DNA of 64,000 nt from Hymenobacter siberiensis (lineage in GTDB: Bacteria; Bacteroidota; Bacteroidia; Cytophagales; Hymenobacteraceae): assembly GCF_018967845.1 (NCBI RefSeq), contig NZ_JAHLZZ010000001.1, forward strand, positions 1,178,001 to 1,242,000, written 5' to 3'. How positions within the stretch are numbered: the stretch's first letter is position 1; every line of letters begins with the position of its first letter. Position numbers and translations under genes: made by a program. Below, one piece after another: positions 9,848-19,066 of the stretch. The notes beneath the pieces were generated by a model, which had not been told where the DNA came from, searched no databases, and saw only the letters and a list, made by a program, of their open reading frames with translations.

Positions 9848-9976
9848 AACGTCATGCAGAGCGGAGGCGCAGCCGCAGTCGAAGCATCTCGCTTGGGGTA
9901 GTAATTCAATCGATTGGATTAGTTGAAGCACGCGAGATGCTTCGACTGCGGCTGCGCCTCCGCTCTGCATGACGTT
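9848..9976. repeat. Palindromic intergenic repeat, GTCATGC family, copy 4 (extended arms)
   Basis: About 129 bp between ilvB and ilvN. The arms are longer than in the other copies because of an inserted GGAGGCGCAGCCGCAG-type segment mirrored on the other side. The ends are AACGTC and GACGTT. Confidence 0.92.
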
Positions 9977-10004
9977 CCATTAAGTCAGTATTTCCCCAGA
10001 AACC

Positions 10005-10607
10005 ATGTCTCACCAACCTGACCGCCAGGAATACAACATCACGGCCTACACCGAAAACCAAGTGGGACTGCTCAACCGCATTGCCATTATTTTCTCGCGC
10101 CGCAAAATCAACATCGAGAGCCTGAACGTGTCGCCCTCGGAAATCGAAGGCATCCACCGCTTCAACATCGTCATCACCGAAACCGAGGAAGTGGTGAGCA
10201 AGCTGGCCCGCCAGATTGAAAAGCAGGTGGAGGTGCTGAAAGTATACTACAACACCAACGCCGACGTAATCTGGCAGGAAATGGCCCTCTATAAAGTGCC
10301 TACCGATGTGATTGCCGAAAAAGCCTCCGTCGAGCGTCTGCTGCGCGAAAACGGGGCCCGCGCCGTGGTCATTCGCAAAGATTATACGGTGTTTGAAACG
10401 ACCGGCCACCGCGAGGAAACCGATGCGCTAATCAAGGTTTTGCAGCCGTACGGGCTCATTGAGTTTGTGCGCAGCGCCCGCATCGCCATCATCAAGGCCA
10501 GCGACGGCTTCAACCACAAGCTGCGCGATTTCGAGCGCCGCGAGCCCAGCGAGGACGTGGCCGAAAACGAGTTCCTGAACAGCCGCGACGCGGTGTTTAC
10601 GATGTAG
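10005..10607 (+). CDS. ilvN: Acetolactate synthase small (regulatory) subunit
   Basis: The regulatory subunit that activates IlvB and gives it valine sensitivity. The N-terminal ACT domain is seen in YNITAYTENQVGLLNRIAII, followed by INIESLNVSPSE. The C-terminal ALS-SS domain follows (FETTGHREETDALIKVLQPYG). At 200 aa it is somewhat longer than the usual 160-180. The final Met codon and TAG stop lie within the palindromic repeat that begins at 10602. Confidence 0.93.
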   Translation: MSHQPDRQEYNITAYTENQVGLLNRIAIIFSRRKINIESLNVSPSEIEGIHRFNIVITETEEVVSKLARQIEKQVEVLKVYYNTNADVIWQEMALYKVPTDVIAEKASVERLLRENGARAVVIRKDYTVFETTGHREETDALIKVLQPYGLIEFVRSARIAIIKASDGFNHKLRDFERREPSEDVAENEFLNSRDAVFTM

Positions 10608-10678
10608 CGCGGACTTTCAGTCCGCGAGTAAAACGATATTCTTTTAACCCCGGCGCGGACGAAAAGTCCGCGCTACAT
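10602..10678. repeat. Palindromic repeat, TGTAGCGCGGAC family
   Basis: 77-bp inverted repeat between ilvN and ilvC. The left end reads ATGTAGCGCGGAC and the right end GTCCGCGCTACAT. An inner GGACTTTCAGTCC hairpin is also present. The ilvN stop codon lies inside the left arm. Confidence 0.88.
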
Positions 10679-10689
10679 CCCTTAACCCC

Positions 10690-11751
10690 ATGGCACAAAT
10701 TAATTTCGGTGGCGTAGACGAAACCGTTATCACCCGCGACGAATTCCCGCTTGAAAAGGCGCTGGAATACCTCAAAGACGAAACCATCGCCGTTATCGGC
10801 TACGGCGTGCAGGGGCCGGGCCAGGCTCTGAACATGCGCGACAACGGCTTCAACGTCATTGTGGGCCAGCGTCAGGGCACGCCTTCGTGGGACCGCGCCA
10901 TTCGCGACGGTTGGGTGGAGGGCGAAACCCTGTTTTCGCTGGAAGAAGCCGCCGAGCGTGGCACCATCATCTGCAACCTGCTGTCTGATGCCGGCCAGAT
11001 TGCCCTGTGGCCCATGCTCAAGAGCAAGCTCACGCCCGGCAAAACGCTGTACTTCTCGCACGGCTTTGGCATCACCTTCAACGACCAGACCAACATCATT
11101 CCGCCCGCCGATGTGGACGTGATTCTGGTGGCGCCCAAGGGCAGCGGCACCAGTCTGCGCCGCCTGTTCCTGGCCGGCGGCGGGCTGAATTCATCCTTCG
11201 CCGTGTTCCAGGACGCCACTGGCAAGGCCTGGGAGAAGGCCATTGCTATGGGCATTGGCGTGGGCTCGGGCTATTTATTTGAAACCGACTTCAAGAAGGA
11301 GGTGTACTCCGACCTCACCGGCGAGCGCGGCGTGCTGATGGGCGCCCTGGCCGGCATCATCGAGGCCCAGTACCAGGTGCTGCGCCAGCGCGGCCACTCG
11401 CCCTCCGAGGCCTTCAACGAAACCGTGGAGGAGCTCACCCAGAGCCTCGTGCCGCTGGTGGGCGAAAACGGCATGGACTGGATGTTTGCCAACTGCTCGG
11501 TAACCGCCCAACGCGGGGCGCTGGACTGGAAAGGCCGCTTCCGCGAAGCCACCCTGCCGGTGCTCAACGAGCTGTACGACAGTGTGGCCAGCGGCGCGGA
11601 AGCCCGCCGCACCATCGAGCGCGGCACCACGCCCAACTACCGCGCCGAGCTGGACGCGGAGCTGAAGGAAGTGCGCGAGTCGGAGCTGTGGGCGACTGGT
11701 GCCACGGTGCGCCAGCTGCGTTCCAAGGCGGCGGAAAAGGTAGAGGCGTAG
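10690..11751 (+). CDS. ilvC: Ketol-acid reductoisomerase
   Basis: NADPH-dependent isomerisation and reduction of acetohydroxy acids. The 353-aa length and single knotted C-terminal domain indicate class I. The Rossmann motif reads GYGVQGPGQALNMRDNGFNV, where most relatives have GYGSQGHA; the Ser-to-Val and His-to-Pro changes are notable but occur in some Bacteroidota. SHGFGITF and the metal-binding EVYSDLTGERG segment are intact. It lies 12 bp after the preceding repeat. Confidence 0.95.
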   Translation: MAQINFGGVDETVITRDEFPLEKALEYLKDETIAVIGYGVQGPGQALNMRDNGFNVIVGQRQGTPSWDRAIRDGWVEGETLFSLEEAAERGTIICNLLSDAGQIALWPMLKSKLTPGKTLYFSHGFGITFNDQTNIIPPADVDVILVAPKGSGTSLRRLFLAGGGLNSSFAVFQDATGKAWEKAIAMGIGVGSGYLFETDFKKEVYSDLTGERGVLMGALAGIIEAQYQVLRQRGHSPSEAFNETVEELTQSLVPLVGENGMDWMFANCSVTAQRGALDWKGRFREATLPVLNELYDSVASGAEARRTIERGTTPNYRAELDAELKEVRESELWATGATVRQLRSKAAEKVEA

Positions 11752-11759
11752 GCGAGGTA

Positions 11760-11781
11760 GAGACGCGACACTTCGCGTCTC
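11760..11781. repeat. Short GAGACGCGA hairpin repeat
   Basis: GAGACGCGA and TCGCGTCTC flank a short CACT-type loop just after the ilvC stop. There is no following T-run, so it looks like a dispersed small palindrome more than a terminator. Confidence 0.6.
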
Positions 11782-11839
11782 GTCGTTGAACGACCCGGCA
11801 GAACGACCAATTTGGAACGGTTCTGCTGAACAACCCCAG

Positions 11840-11944
11840 AACGTCATGCCGAGCGCAGCCGAGGCATCTCGCGTGCCACCACTAATCCTGATGATTGGAT
11901 TACTATCCCACGCGAGATGCCTCGGCTGCGCTCGGCATGACGTT
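11840..11944. repeat. Palindromic intergenic repeat, GTCATGC family, copy 5
   Basis: 105 bp between ilvC and the ilvA pseudogene, CCGAGCGCAGCCGAGG subtype. The arms end in AACGTC and GACGTT, and the central region contains TAATCC and GGATTA partners, so it is close to a full-length palindrome. Confidence 0.93.
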
Positions 11945-11972
11945 CTTTTTTATCCCAACGATTTCCATTGCT

Positions 11973-13237
11973 ATGCCCAACGCCGCCGCCGCCCCGCCCG
12001 CCGTGCTGCTCAAAAACGTGGAGCGGGCGGCGCGCAACCTCAAGCACGTCATCTACAAGACGCCGCTGCTGCAAAACCACGGCCTCTCGCGCCTCTACGG
12101 CGCCACGGTGCTGCTCAAGCGGGATGATTTGCAGGGTGGTGCGCTCCTACAAGATTCGCGGGGCCTACCACAAGATGAGCACGCTGTCGCCCATTGCCGG
12201 TGAGCGCGAGATTGTGTGCGCCAGCGCCGGCAACCACGCCCAGGGCGTGGCCTACGCCTGCCAGCTGTTGGGCCTGAAAGGCTACATTTTCATGCCCGCC
12301 CAAACGCCTGCCCAGAAGGTGGACAAGGTGCGTCTCTTCGGCAAAGAATACGTGGAGGTCATCCTCACCAGGGCCAGCTTCGATGATTCGTTCCGGGCCG
12401 CCCGGGAGTTCAGCGACGAGCGGGGCAGCACCTTTATTCACCCCTTCGATGACCTGGCTATTGTGGAAGGATAGGCCACTGTGGGGCTGGAAATCCTGAA
12501 AGCCACCACCGGACCCATCGATTACTATTTTCTGCCCATCGGCGGGGGCTGGCTGACGGCGGGCGTGGGCAGCGTATTCCGGCTGCTGAGCCCAGGTACC
12601 AAGCTCATTGGCGTGCAGCCCCTGGGCGCGTCCTTCATGCACGATGCAATCCGCAATCAGCAGCATGCGGCGCTGGCCAGCATCGACAGCTTCGTGGACG
12701 GCGCGGCGGTGAAGTGCCCCGGCCAGCTCACGTATGCGCTGTGCCGCGAACTGCTCGACGAGGTAGTGCTGGTGCCGGAAGGCCAGGTCTGCCTCGATTT
12801 GCTGAAGATGTACAACGAGGAAGGCATCGTGCTGGAGCCGGCCGGCACGCTCACCATCTCAGCCCTGCACCAGTTTGCCGACCGCATCGCGGGTAAAACC
12901 GTGGTATGCGTGGTGAGCGGCTCCAACAACGACATCACCCGCATGGAGGATATCAAGGAGCGCGCCGCCAAATACCAGTGCTTGAAACACTACTTCATGG
13001 TGAATTTCAACCAAGCCCCCGGTGCGCTGCTTCGTGAACCAGGTGCTGGCCGAGGGCGACGACATCATTCACTTCCAATACATCAAAAAAGATAACCGGG
13101 AGAAAGGCCCCGTTTTCGTCGGTATCGAAGTGAAACGGTCCCATGACGTGGAGGCCATCAAAGCCTGCATGGGGGCAGAGGGCTTTGATTTTGAGTATTT
13201 GAACGGCCAGCCCGATTTCCTGGCGCTGCTGGTGTAG
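11973..13237 (+). pseudogene. ilvA: Threonine ammonia-lyase, disrupted
   Basis: The three reading frames together encode one IlvA of about 420 residues: a PLP fold (KTPLLQNHGLSRLYGA, then SYKIRGAYHK with the PLP lysine, then SAGNHAQGVA) and a C-terminal ACT-like domain. Lesions seen: an extra G within 12134-12136; an in-frame TAG at 12472-12474 where the family has Gln in the GQATVG-type motif, consistent with CAG to TAG; TGG at 12550-12552 replacing the last Gly of the GGGG phosphate loop; and a second frameshift near 13021-13031, consistent with loss of one 5-bp copy from a GCGCTGCGCTGC tract. Four lesions in one gene, among intact neighbours, point to true decay. 2-Oxobutyrate for isoleucine must then come from elsewhere or be lacking. 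Confidence 0.88.
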
Positions 13238-13252
13238 CCGGGTATGACCGTT

Positions 13253-14296
13253 CTACGCCACCGTGTGCAGAATCACATACAGCGACGCGCTCGAAATGAC
13301 CACCCACAACAACACGCCCAGCAAATAGGGCCGGGCCCCCACCGCACGCACCGTTTTGGCCGATAGCCCCGCCCCGATGAAGAACAGCGTGAGTGTGAGA
13401 CCGATTTTGGCCAGCGCCACCAGCACCGGGCCCAGCGGGTGCAATGCGGGAACGTAGGTATTCAGCAGCATGGCCGCGATGAAGCCGAAGATGAAATAGG
13501 GAATCTTGATTTTGACACCTTTTTGCTTGAAAATAAGTGCTGTGCCGATGCTGACCGGGATAATCCAGAGGGCGCGGGCCAGCTTCACGGTGGTAGCTAC
13601 CTGCAGGGCCTGGTCGCCGTAGACCTTGGCCGCGCCCACCACCGAGGACGTGTCGTGGATGGCAATGGCACACCACAGGCCAAACTGCTGCTGCGTCATG
13701 GCCAGGGCGTGGCCGATGGGCGGGAAGGTAAACAGCGCAATGGCATTGAGCACGAACACTGTGCCCAGCGCCACCGAAATTTCCTCGTCCTTGGCCCCCA
13801 GCACCGGCCCCACGGCCGCAATGGCCGAGCCCCCGCAAATGGCGGTGCCGCACGAAATAAGGTGCGTGACGCGCCTGCCCAGTCCCAGCCAGCGCCCCGC
13901 GAAATACCCTAGAATGAGTGTGCCGAGAATGGACACTACCGTGAACAAAAGGCCCGTCCGCCCGGCCTGCACCGCCGCGTGAGCATTCATGCCGAAGCCC
14001 AGGCCCACCACCGAGTATTGCAGCAGCTTGGCCGTGGCCGCCTTGGTCTCACTGGCGAAGGGATTGCCCAGCGTCTGGGCCAGCACGAGGCCCAGCGCCA
14101 GCGCTACCGGCGGCGAGGCCCAGGGCGTGAGGCAGAACACCAGTAGCACCCCAAATACCACCTGCCGCCCCGTAACCGGGTAGCCCGCCACCAGATGCGG
14201 CGTGTGCAAGTGCCGGAAAAAGCCGGTGGCTACCGCCGACTCGGCCGTTTCTGGCGGGGCAGGCGGGGTAGATGGTGGCAGGGTGGGAGGGGCCAT
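13253..14296 (-). CDS. YeiH/UPF0324 family membrane protein (putative sulfate exporter family)
   Basis: A roughly 347-aa integral membrane protein with about ten hydrophobic segments. After a Pro/Thr-rich N-terminus come ALALGLVLAQTLGNPF and the conserved GTAICGGSAIAAVGPV motif of the family, then AIHDTSSVVGAA. I prefer the ATG at 14296; a TTG at 14320 would add eight residues. The family is annotated as putative sulfate or sulfur-compound exporter, but the substrate is not established. A LysR gene lies directly upstream in the same direction, 83 bp away, and is its likely regulator. Confidence 0.85.
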   Translation of the reverse strand: MAPPTLPPSTPPAPPETAESAVATGFFRHLHTPHLVAGYPVTGRQVVFGVLLVFCLTPWASPPVALALGLVLAQTLGNPFASETKAATAKLLQYSVVGLGFGMNAHAAVQAGRTGLLFTVVSILGTLILGYFAGRWLGLGRRVTHLISCGTAICGGSAIAAVGPVLGAKDEEISVALGTVFVLNAIALFTFPPIGHALAMTQQQFGLWCAIAIHDTSSVVGAAKVYGDQALQVATTVKLARALWIIPVSIGTALIFKQKGVKIKIPYFIFGFIAAMLLNTYVPALHPLGPVLVALAKIGLTLTLFFIGAGLSAKTVRAVGARPYLLGVLLWVVISSASLYVILHTVA

Positions 14297-14379
14297 GAAG
14301 CAGCAGATTAGGTGCCTCAAATTTACGACTTAGCCAGTCGCAGGGGTAATTGAAAAAGGTAATCTCAGATTACCAGTAG

Positions 14380-15291
14380 TTATGACAACTGCTTCAACTG
14401 CTGCTGGGCGAAGCTGAGAAACCGCTGCGCGGCGCGGGGTAGCTGCTTGCCCTGCACCCACACCGCCTCAAACTGCCGGGGCAGATGCAGGCCCACAATG
14501 GGCACGATTTCGAGCCGGCCGGCGGTGAGCTCCCGGGCAAGTGCCCGGCGCGATACGAAGCCCAGCGCATCGGGTGCGGCTTCGAGGTAGCCTTTGATGG
14601 CTTCGGTATTATCAAAAAAAAAGGCTACTTGCAGGGTGCTGAGCTTGATTTTTAGCTCGCGCAGGGCAAACTCCAGCACCTCCAGCGTGCCCGAGCCGCG
14701 CTCGCGCAGCACCAGCGGGTGGGCCAGCGCCTCGGCCAGGAGCAGGGGCGTGGCCGGCGGGCCGGCGGGGGTGGCGCGGCGCACGGCCACCAACTCATCG
14801 GGGAGCAGTAGCTCGTAGTGCAGGTCGCGGCTGCGGGAGCGGCCTTCCACGAAGGCCAGGTCCAGCTCGCCGCGCAGCAGGGTTTCGGCAATGTGCTCGG
14901 AATTGGCGTTGGCCAGGGTGAGCTGCACGTTGGGGTAGCGGGCCTGAAAGGCCGGCAGCAGGCCCGGCAGCACGTACTGGCACAGGGTGGTGCTGGCGCC
15001 CAGGCGCAGGCGGCCGGCGGCTTCGTCGGGGTCGCGCAGGGTCAGGAGCTGGTCGGCGAGAAGCTGGTCGGCGGCGGCCACGGCTTCGGCGTGGCTCTGG
15101 AGCAGGCGGCCGGCTTCGGTGAGGGCCACGCGGTTGCCGCGCCGCTCCAGCAGGCGCTGGCCGTAGTGCTTCTCTAGCTCGTGGATGTGCTTGGTGACGG
15201 CGGGCTGCGTTACGAACAGCTCCCGGGCCGCTTTGGTGAAGCTCAGGTGTCGGGCCACGGCCTCGAACACGCGCAATCGGAAATCAGACAT
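14380..15291 (-). CDS. LysR family transcriptional regulator
   Basis: A 303-aa LysR-type regulator. The N-terminal winged helix-turn-helix is seen in SFTKAARELFVTQPAVTKHI, followed by the linker helix, and residues from about 90 form the two-lobed co-inducer-binding domain. It lies 83 bp upstream of the YeiH-type gene on the same strand. In enterobacteria a LysR gene (yeiE) also sits beside yeiH, though in divergent orientation, so a regulator-transporter pair is plausible. The effector cannot be read from the sequence. Confidence 0.9.
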   Translation of the reverse strand: MSDFRLRVFEAVARHLSFTKAARELFVTQPAVTKHIHELEKHYGQRLLERRGNRVALTEAGRLLQSHAEAVAAADQLLADQLLTLRDPDEAAGRLRLGASTTLCQYVLPGLLPAFQARYPNVQLTLANANSEHIAETLLRGELDLAFVEGRSRSRDLHYELLLPDELVAVRRATPAGPPATPLLLAEALAHPLVLRERGSGTLEVLEFALRELKIKLSTLQVAFFFDNTEAIKGYLEAAPDALGFVSRRALARELTAGRLEIVPIVGLHLPRQFEAVWVQGKQLPRAAQRFLSFAQQQLKQLS

Positions 15292-15337
15292 AGCCCAAAG
15301 TACGCCAGGGTTACGTTGGTTCTATGAACAACCTCAG

Positions 15338-15442
15338 AACGTCATGCCGAGCGTAGCCGAGGCATCTCGCGTGCATTAGCAATCCAATCGTCAGGATTAG
15401 TGGTAGCACGCGAGACGCCTCGGCTACGCTCGGCATGACGTT
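15338..15442. repeat. Palindromic intergenic repeat, GTCATGC family, copy 6
   Basis: 105 bp between the LysR gene and the terminator of the glucan locus. Arms are of the GCCGAGCGTAGCCGAGGC subtype, with compensating changes on both sides (GCGTAGC and GCTACGC), which keep the pairing. Confidence 0.92.
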
Positions 15443-15476
15443 CTTTTCTTCTCGTTATGCTACCTTCAAACGCATG

Positions 15477-15508
15477 AAAAAGCCCTCGTCGGTTCCGGCG
15501 AGGGCTTT
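15477..15508 (-). terminator. Intrinsic terminator of the glucan utilisation locus
   Basis: Read on the minus strand, AAAGCCCTCGCC and GACGAGGGCTTT form a GC-rich stem with a short loop and a T-run after it. It lies 24 bases after the stop of the T9SS protein gene, the last gene of the seven-gene locus. Confidence 0.85.
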
Positions 15509-15531
15509 GTAGTTCAGGCAATCAAGCGAAC

Positions 15532-16974
15532 CTATTCCACGCTCAGCGGGCGGGTCAGGCTCATGCCGTCCACGGTGAGGCGGCAGGTGTAGAGGCCGGG
15601 GGCCAGCTTGGCGGCGTTCAGCTCGGCGGTGAACTGGCCGGCGGCGCGGGGCTCACCGTTGATGAGCTGGGCCACGCGGCGGCCGAGGTTGTCAAACACG
15701 GCCAGGCTCACTACCGACGGCTTCTGCAGGCTGAAGGGCAGCTGCGTGAGGCCCGAGGTGGGGTTGGGGTAGGCCGGGGCGAAAGCGGCAAAATCGGTGC
15801 TGATGGTGCGGGTGGCGGTGGGCACGAAACCAACCAGGCTAGGGCCGTAAAAATCGTCGAGGTAAACCTTGCGGCGGGTGGTGGTGTTGGGCGCCACCAG
15901 CAGCACAATCTCGTTTATGCTGGTATTGGCCGTGGCGCTGGGTGCGTTTACAAAGTTGAAGCTCAGGTTTTCCCAGCCGTTGGTAACGGTGGTGGTGGCG
16001 GTGTACTCCGAGTTGCGGCCGGCCGGATAGTTGGTGGCACCGGCCACAGTCGAGTCCTGCAGCGTAATCTGGTAGAGCACGCCTGGAGCCACACTAAATA
16101 CCTTCAGGGTCATGTGCAGAGCGGTGGCGGTGGTGCTTTTGAAGTTGGTTACGTCGGCCAGGGCCGCGCCCCGGGGTTGCATCACCAGCACGTCGTATTG
16201 GTTGGTTGAGCGCGTGTAGCGGGCCACGCGGGCGCTGGTGTTGCCGGCGCTTACCGAATTGTTCAGCGTATCCAGCTTCAGCCCACCCGATGTTTTGGAG
16301 CCACCAATGTACTTGATGACGCGGGTACCATCGTAGTTGTCATAGAGCTGGCGCACGGCCAGATTATTGGGCGGAGCCACGGCCAGCAGCTCTGGGCCCA
16401 TAATGTCGTCGAGAAAATAGGTAGCCGAGTTGTTGGAGTTGGGGGCCACCTGAAACAGCATCTGGTCGATGTCGGTCACCGTCACGCTGGCGTCGAAGTT
16501 ACCCGCGCCGGCCGGGCTGGGGGTGAAGGTGAGCACCTCCCAGGCGTTGGCTACGGTGGTCACAGCCGTGTATTCGGTGCCGAACTTACCGGTAGGGTAG
16601 TTGGCCGTGTTCAAGCGGCTGTTTTGCAACACCACGCCTACCGTCACGCCCGCAGCGGGGCTGCGGAACTTCACGCTGATGCGCTTGGCACCGCCGGTGG
16701 TATAGGCGGTCACGTTGTCCATGCGGGCGTTGTTGGGCTTCACCACCAGCACCGCGTATTGGGCGGCGGCGGCCCGGGCGTAGCTGGCGCAGATGCTGCT
16801 GGTGTTCACAGGGTTGCTGCCGGGGTTGGCCGCGTTCTGCACCAGCGTACCCTCCACTATGGGGTAGCTCACCAGCCGGGTATTTTCAAAGTTGTCGTAC
16901 AGGGTCTGGGCTGAAGCCGCCGTGGCGCAGGTCAGCAGCGCTGCGGTACTCAGCAAACGAGTAAAGCTGTTCAT
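15532..16974 (-). CDS. T9SS-sorted protein with duplicated beta-sandwich-like domain
   Basis: 480 aa. The signal peptide (about residues 1-22) ends in ATAASAQ. Two similar domains follow, about residues 23-205 and 215-385. Each starts with LYDNF/LYDNY, has NYPTG/NYPAG followed by EYTA.TTV.N.WE.L.F, and ends in a D-D-x-x-GP segment. This indicates an internal duplication; the pattern resembles carbohydrate-binding beta-sandwich modules, but I cannot name a family. Residues from about 395 form a type A T9SS sorting domain beginning PAYPNPTSG. I chose the ATG at 16974 because it opens the signal peptide. It is the last gene of the glucan locus and probably a secreted or surface-anchored glucan binder. 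Confidence 0.8.
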   Translation of the reverse strand: MNSFTRLLSTAALLTCATAASAQTLYDNFENTRLVSYPIVEGTLVQNAANPGSNPVNTSSICASYARAAAAQYAVLVVKPNNARMDNVTAYTTGGAKRISVKFRSPAAGVTVGVVLQNSRLNTANYPTGKFGTEYTAVTTVANAWEVLTFTPSPAGAGNFDASVTVTDIDQMLFQVAPNSNNSATYFLDDIMGPELLAVAPPNNLAVRQLYDNYDGTRVIKYIGGSKTSGGLKLDTLNNSVSAGNTSARVARYTRSTNQYDVLVMQPRGAALADVTNFKSTTATALHMTLKVFSVAPGVLYQITLQDSTVAGATNYPAGRNSEYTATTTVTNGWENLSFNFVNAPSATANTSINEIVLLVAPNTTTRRKVYLDDFYGPSLVGFVPTATRTISTDFAAFAPAYPNPTSGLTQLPFSLQKPSVVSLAVFDNLGRRVAQLINGEPRAAGQFTAELNAAKLAPGLYTCRLTVDGMSLTRPLSVE

Positions 16975-17088
16975 GTGAGAATTGGTGAAAATGTGGGAAA
17001 AATTGATTGGGAAACGAGAAGCCCGTTGCCGGGAAAGCGGTGGTAGATGGGTAGGAAGTGGCTTATTGCTTGGTAATAGCCCGTTATG

Positions 17089-17129
17089 CTGAGCGCCAGC
17101 TGTCATTCCGGATGACAGCTGATGCTCAG
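17089..17129. terminator. Hairpin after the first GH16 gene
   Basis: An inverted repeat centred on AGCTGTCATTCCGGATGACAGCT, flanked by CTGAGC/GCTCAG, overlaps the GH16 stop codon and precedes the last gene of the locus. There is no strong T-run, so it may act as an mRNA-stabilising or attenuating hairpin in place of a full terminator. Confidence 0.45.
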
Positions 17130-17959
17130 GAGGCCTTTTTCATCTCATAGAACCGCACGTAATCCACCAGCATCTGCTGGGGGAATGCGGCTTCGTCCAC
17201 GCCCTTCAGGCCGCCCCACTCGCCGCCTACTGCCACGTTGAGCAGCAGGTGAAAGGGCTGGTCCCAGGGCCAGGTTTCCCAGCCGGTGCCCTCGTTGCGG
17301 TGGGCGAAATAGATTTGGCCATCGATGTAGGCCGTGATGGTTTCGGGCGTCCACTCCATGGCGTACACGTGGTAGGCCGAGGTGGCATCGGGCAGCTTGG
17401 TGATGCCCGTTTTCTGGGTGTTGATGCGGAAGTAGTAGGCCTTACAGTGGGTGGTGGCGTGAATCACGTTAGGGTCGTAGCCCACGTGCTCCATGATGTC
17501 GATTTCGCCGTTGTCGGGCCAGCCGTGGTTGCCGTAGGGGTTCTTGTCGGGTAGCATCCAGATGGCGGGCCAGGTGCCGCGCCCGCCGGGAATTTGGGCC
17601 CGAATCTCGAAGCGGCCGTAGAGCTGGCTGCTGCCCTTGCCCCGCGATACCAGGCGGGCGGAGGTATAGTCGTTGCCGGGCATCAGGGCCTCCTTGCGGG
17701 CTTCCACCACGAGGTGGCCGTTTTCCACGCGGGCGTTTTCGCGGCGCTTTTTGGTGTAGTACTGCTGCTCCTTATTGCCCCAGCCGGAGCCGCCCACGTC
17801 GTAGGTCCACTTCGTGGAATCGGGCAGGCCGCTGTAGTTGAACTCGTCGGCCCAGGCCAGCTTGCTGAAGGTGTAGCGGGGCGTGGCCGGGGGCGTGGGC
17901 GGGCCGGTTTTGGATGGGCTGCCTAATAGCAGCAGGCCGGTAAATAGCGTAGAAATCAT
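17126..17959 (-). CDS. Glycoside hydrolase family 16 (laminarinase-like)
   Basis: 277 aa with an N-terminal hydrophobic signal segment and a Pro-rich linker, then one GH16 domain from about residue 30. The catalytic ExDxxE motif is GEIDIMEHVG, with the extra beta-bulge residue found in laminarinase/lichenase-type enzymes. WPAIWMLP and the C-terminal VDYVRFYE are also typical. Retaining endo-cleavage of beta-1,3- or mixed beta-1,3/1,4-glucan is the expected activity. I chose the ATG at 17959 because upstream residues lack signal-peptide character. Confidence 0.9.
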   Translation of the reverse strand: MISTLFTGLLLLGSPSKTGPPTPPATPRYTFSKLAWADEFNYSGLPDSTKWTYDVGGSGWGNKEQQYYTKKRRENARVENGHLVVEARKEALMPGNDYTSARLVSRGKGSSQLYGRFEIRAQIPGGRGTWPAIWMLPDKNPYGNHGWPDNGEIDIMEHVGYDPNVIHATTHCKAYYFRINTQKTGITKLPDATSAYHVYAMEWTPETITAYIDGQIYFAHRNEGTGWETWPWDQPFHLLLNVAVGGEWGGLKGVDEAAFPQQMLVDYVRFYEMKKAS

Positions 17960-18145
17960 GCTATTGAAAAGTTGCGGGGAGAAGTGCCCGGCCCAAAACG
18001 GGCACAGGAAAAGAAAACCCAATTGGCCGCCAGCCCACTGGACCGGCAGCCAACGCCCAGTCCGGCGGAGAACTCACCAAAGCTCCGGCCGGAGTGACCG
18101 TAGTAAAGGGTAGAAACCATCGGGGCAGGGTCGATGGCCAGGCAA

Positions 18146-19015
18146 TTACTTGTATTGCAGGTACTTCACGTAGTCCACCTGCATCTGCTGCGGGAAAGCG
18201 GTAGAGCCGTCGGGGTTGCCATCGAAATCGCCACCAATGGCTACGTTCAGCACCACGAAAAATGGATAGTTGAAGGGGTAAGGGCTGGCGTCGGCCCCGG
18301 TGAAGGCATAGTACTGCTGCCCGTCGACGAAGAAGCGCATCTGGTCTTTGCTGCGCACCATGGAGTAAATGTGGAAATCGGCCGACAGGTCCATGTTCAT
18401 CACCTGGGTGGTGCCTTTGTAGCGGTGGTCGGGCACGCTGTTGCCAAAGTGCATGGTCGAGAGGAACTGCTGGGGCTGGCTGCCGCGCAGCTCCATGATG
18501 TCGATTTCGCCGCAGCGGGGCCAGTTATTCTGGTCGATATCGGCCCCCAGCATCCAGATGGCGGGCCACACGCCCTTGCCCTTGGGCAGCTTGGCGCGCA
18601 CATCGATGCGGCCAAACTGGAAGCTCTGCTTGCCCTTGGTCACGAGGCGCCCCGAGGTGTAGGAACCCGCCGCCCCCCGGGCCTGAATGACGAGGCTGCC
18701 GCCTGCCTGGTACACGTTGTCGGCCGAGTTGGTGTAGGTCTGTAGCTCATTGTTGCCCCAGCCGCCGCCGCCCAGCTCATAGGCCCACTTGCTCTGGTCG
18801 AGGGCACCGCCGGTAAACTCGTCGCTCCAGATGAGGTCCGTGTAGTCGGCGTAGGCGCGGGCGTCCTCGTTGGCGGCGGTGGTCGGAGTCGTTGGGGTAG
18901 TGGGAGCCGGTGTAAAGCTGCTGCCTTTTTCAGTGCAGGCGGCCATGCTCAGCGCCAGCAGCAGGCTGGTGCTGAGGTACAAGCTGCGGCGGCTAGCTGG
19001 GGTTAATTTAAACAT
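18146..19015 (-). CDS. Glycoside hydrolase family 16 lipoprotein
   Basis: 289 aa. A lipoprotein signal (LALSMAAC, acylated Cys about residue 27) is followed by a Thr/Pro linker and a GH16 domain. The catalytic motif reads CGEIDIMELRG, with WPAIWMLG upstream and VDYVKYLQYK at the end. It resembles the neighbouring GH16 but is clearly divergent, so the locus has two endo-glucanases: this one probably anchored on the outer membrane. The preferred start is the ATG at 19015; a TTG six bases upstream is less likely. Confidence 0.9.
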   Translation of the reverse strand: MFKLTPASRRSLYLSTSLLLALSMAACTEKGSSFTPAPTTPTTPTTAANEDARAYADYTDLIWSDEFTGGALDQSKWAYELGGGGWGNNELQTYTNSADNVYQAGGSLVIQARGAAGSYTSGRLVTKGKQSFQFGRIDVRAKLPKGKGVWPAIWMLGADIDQNNWPRCGEIDIMELRGSQPQQFLSTMHFGNSVPDHRYKGTTQVMNMDLSADFHIYSMVRSKDQMRFFVDGQQYYAFTGADASPYPFNYPFFVVLNVAIGGDFDGNPDGSTAFPQQMQVDYVKYLQYK

Positions 19016-19066
19016 AAGCAATACGGTAATAAAGTGGTTCTATCTGAATAAAAAACCGATATTCAG

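Noticed and set aside
13439..13912. Plus-strand ORFs over the YeiH-type gene
   Set aside because: Complementary-strand shadows; the minus-strand membrane protein is well supported.
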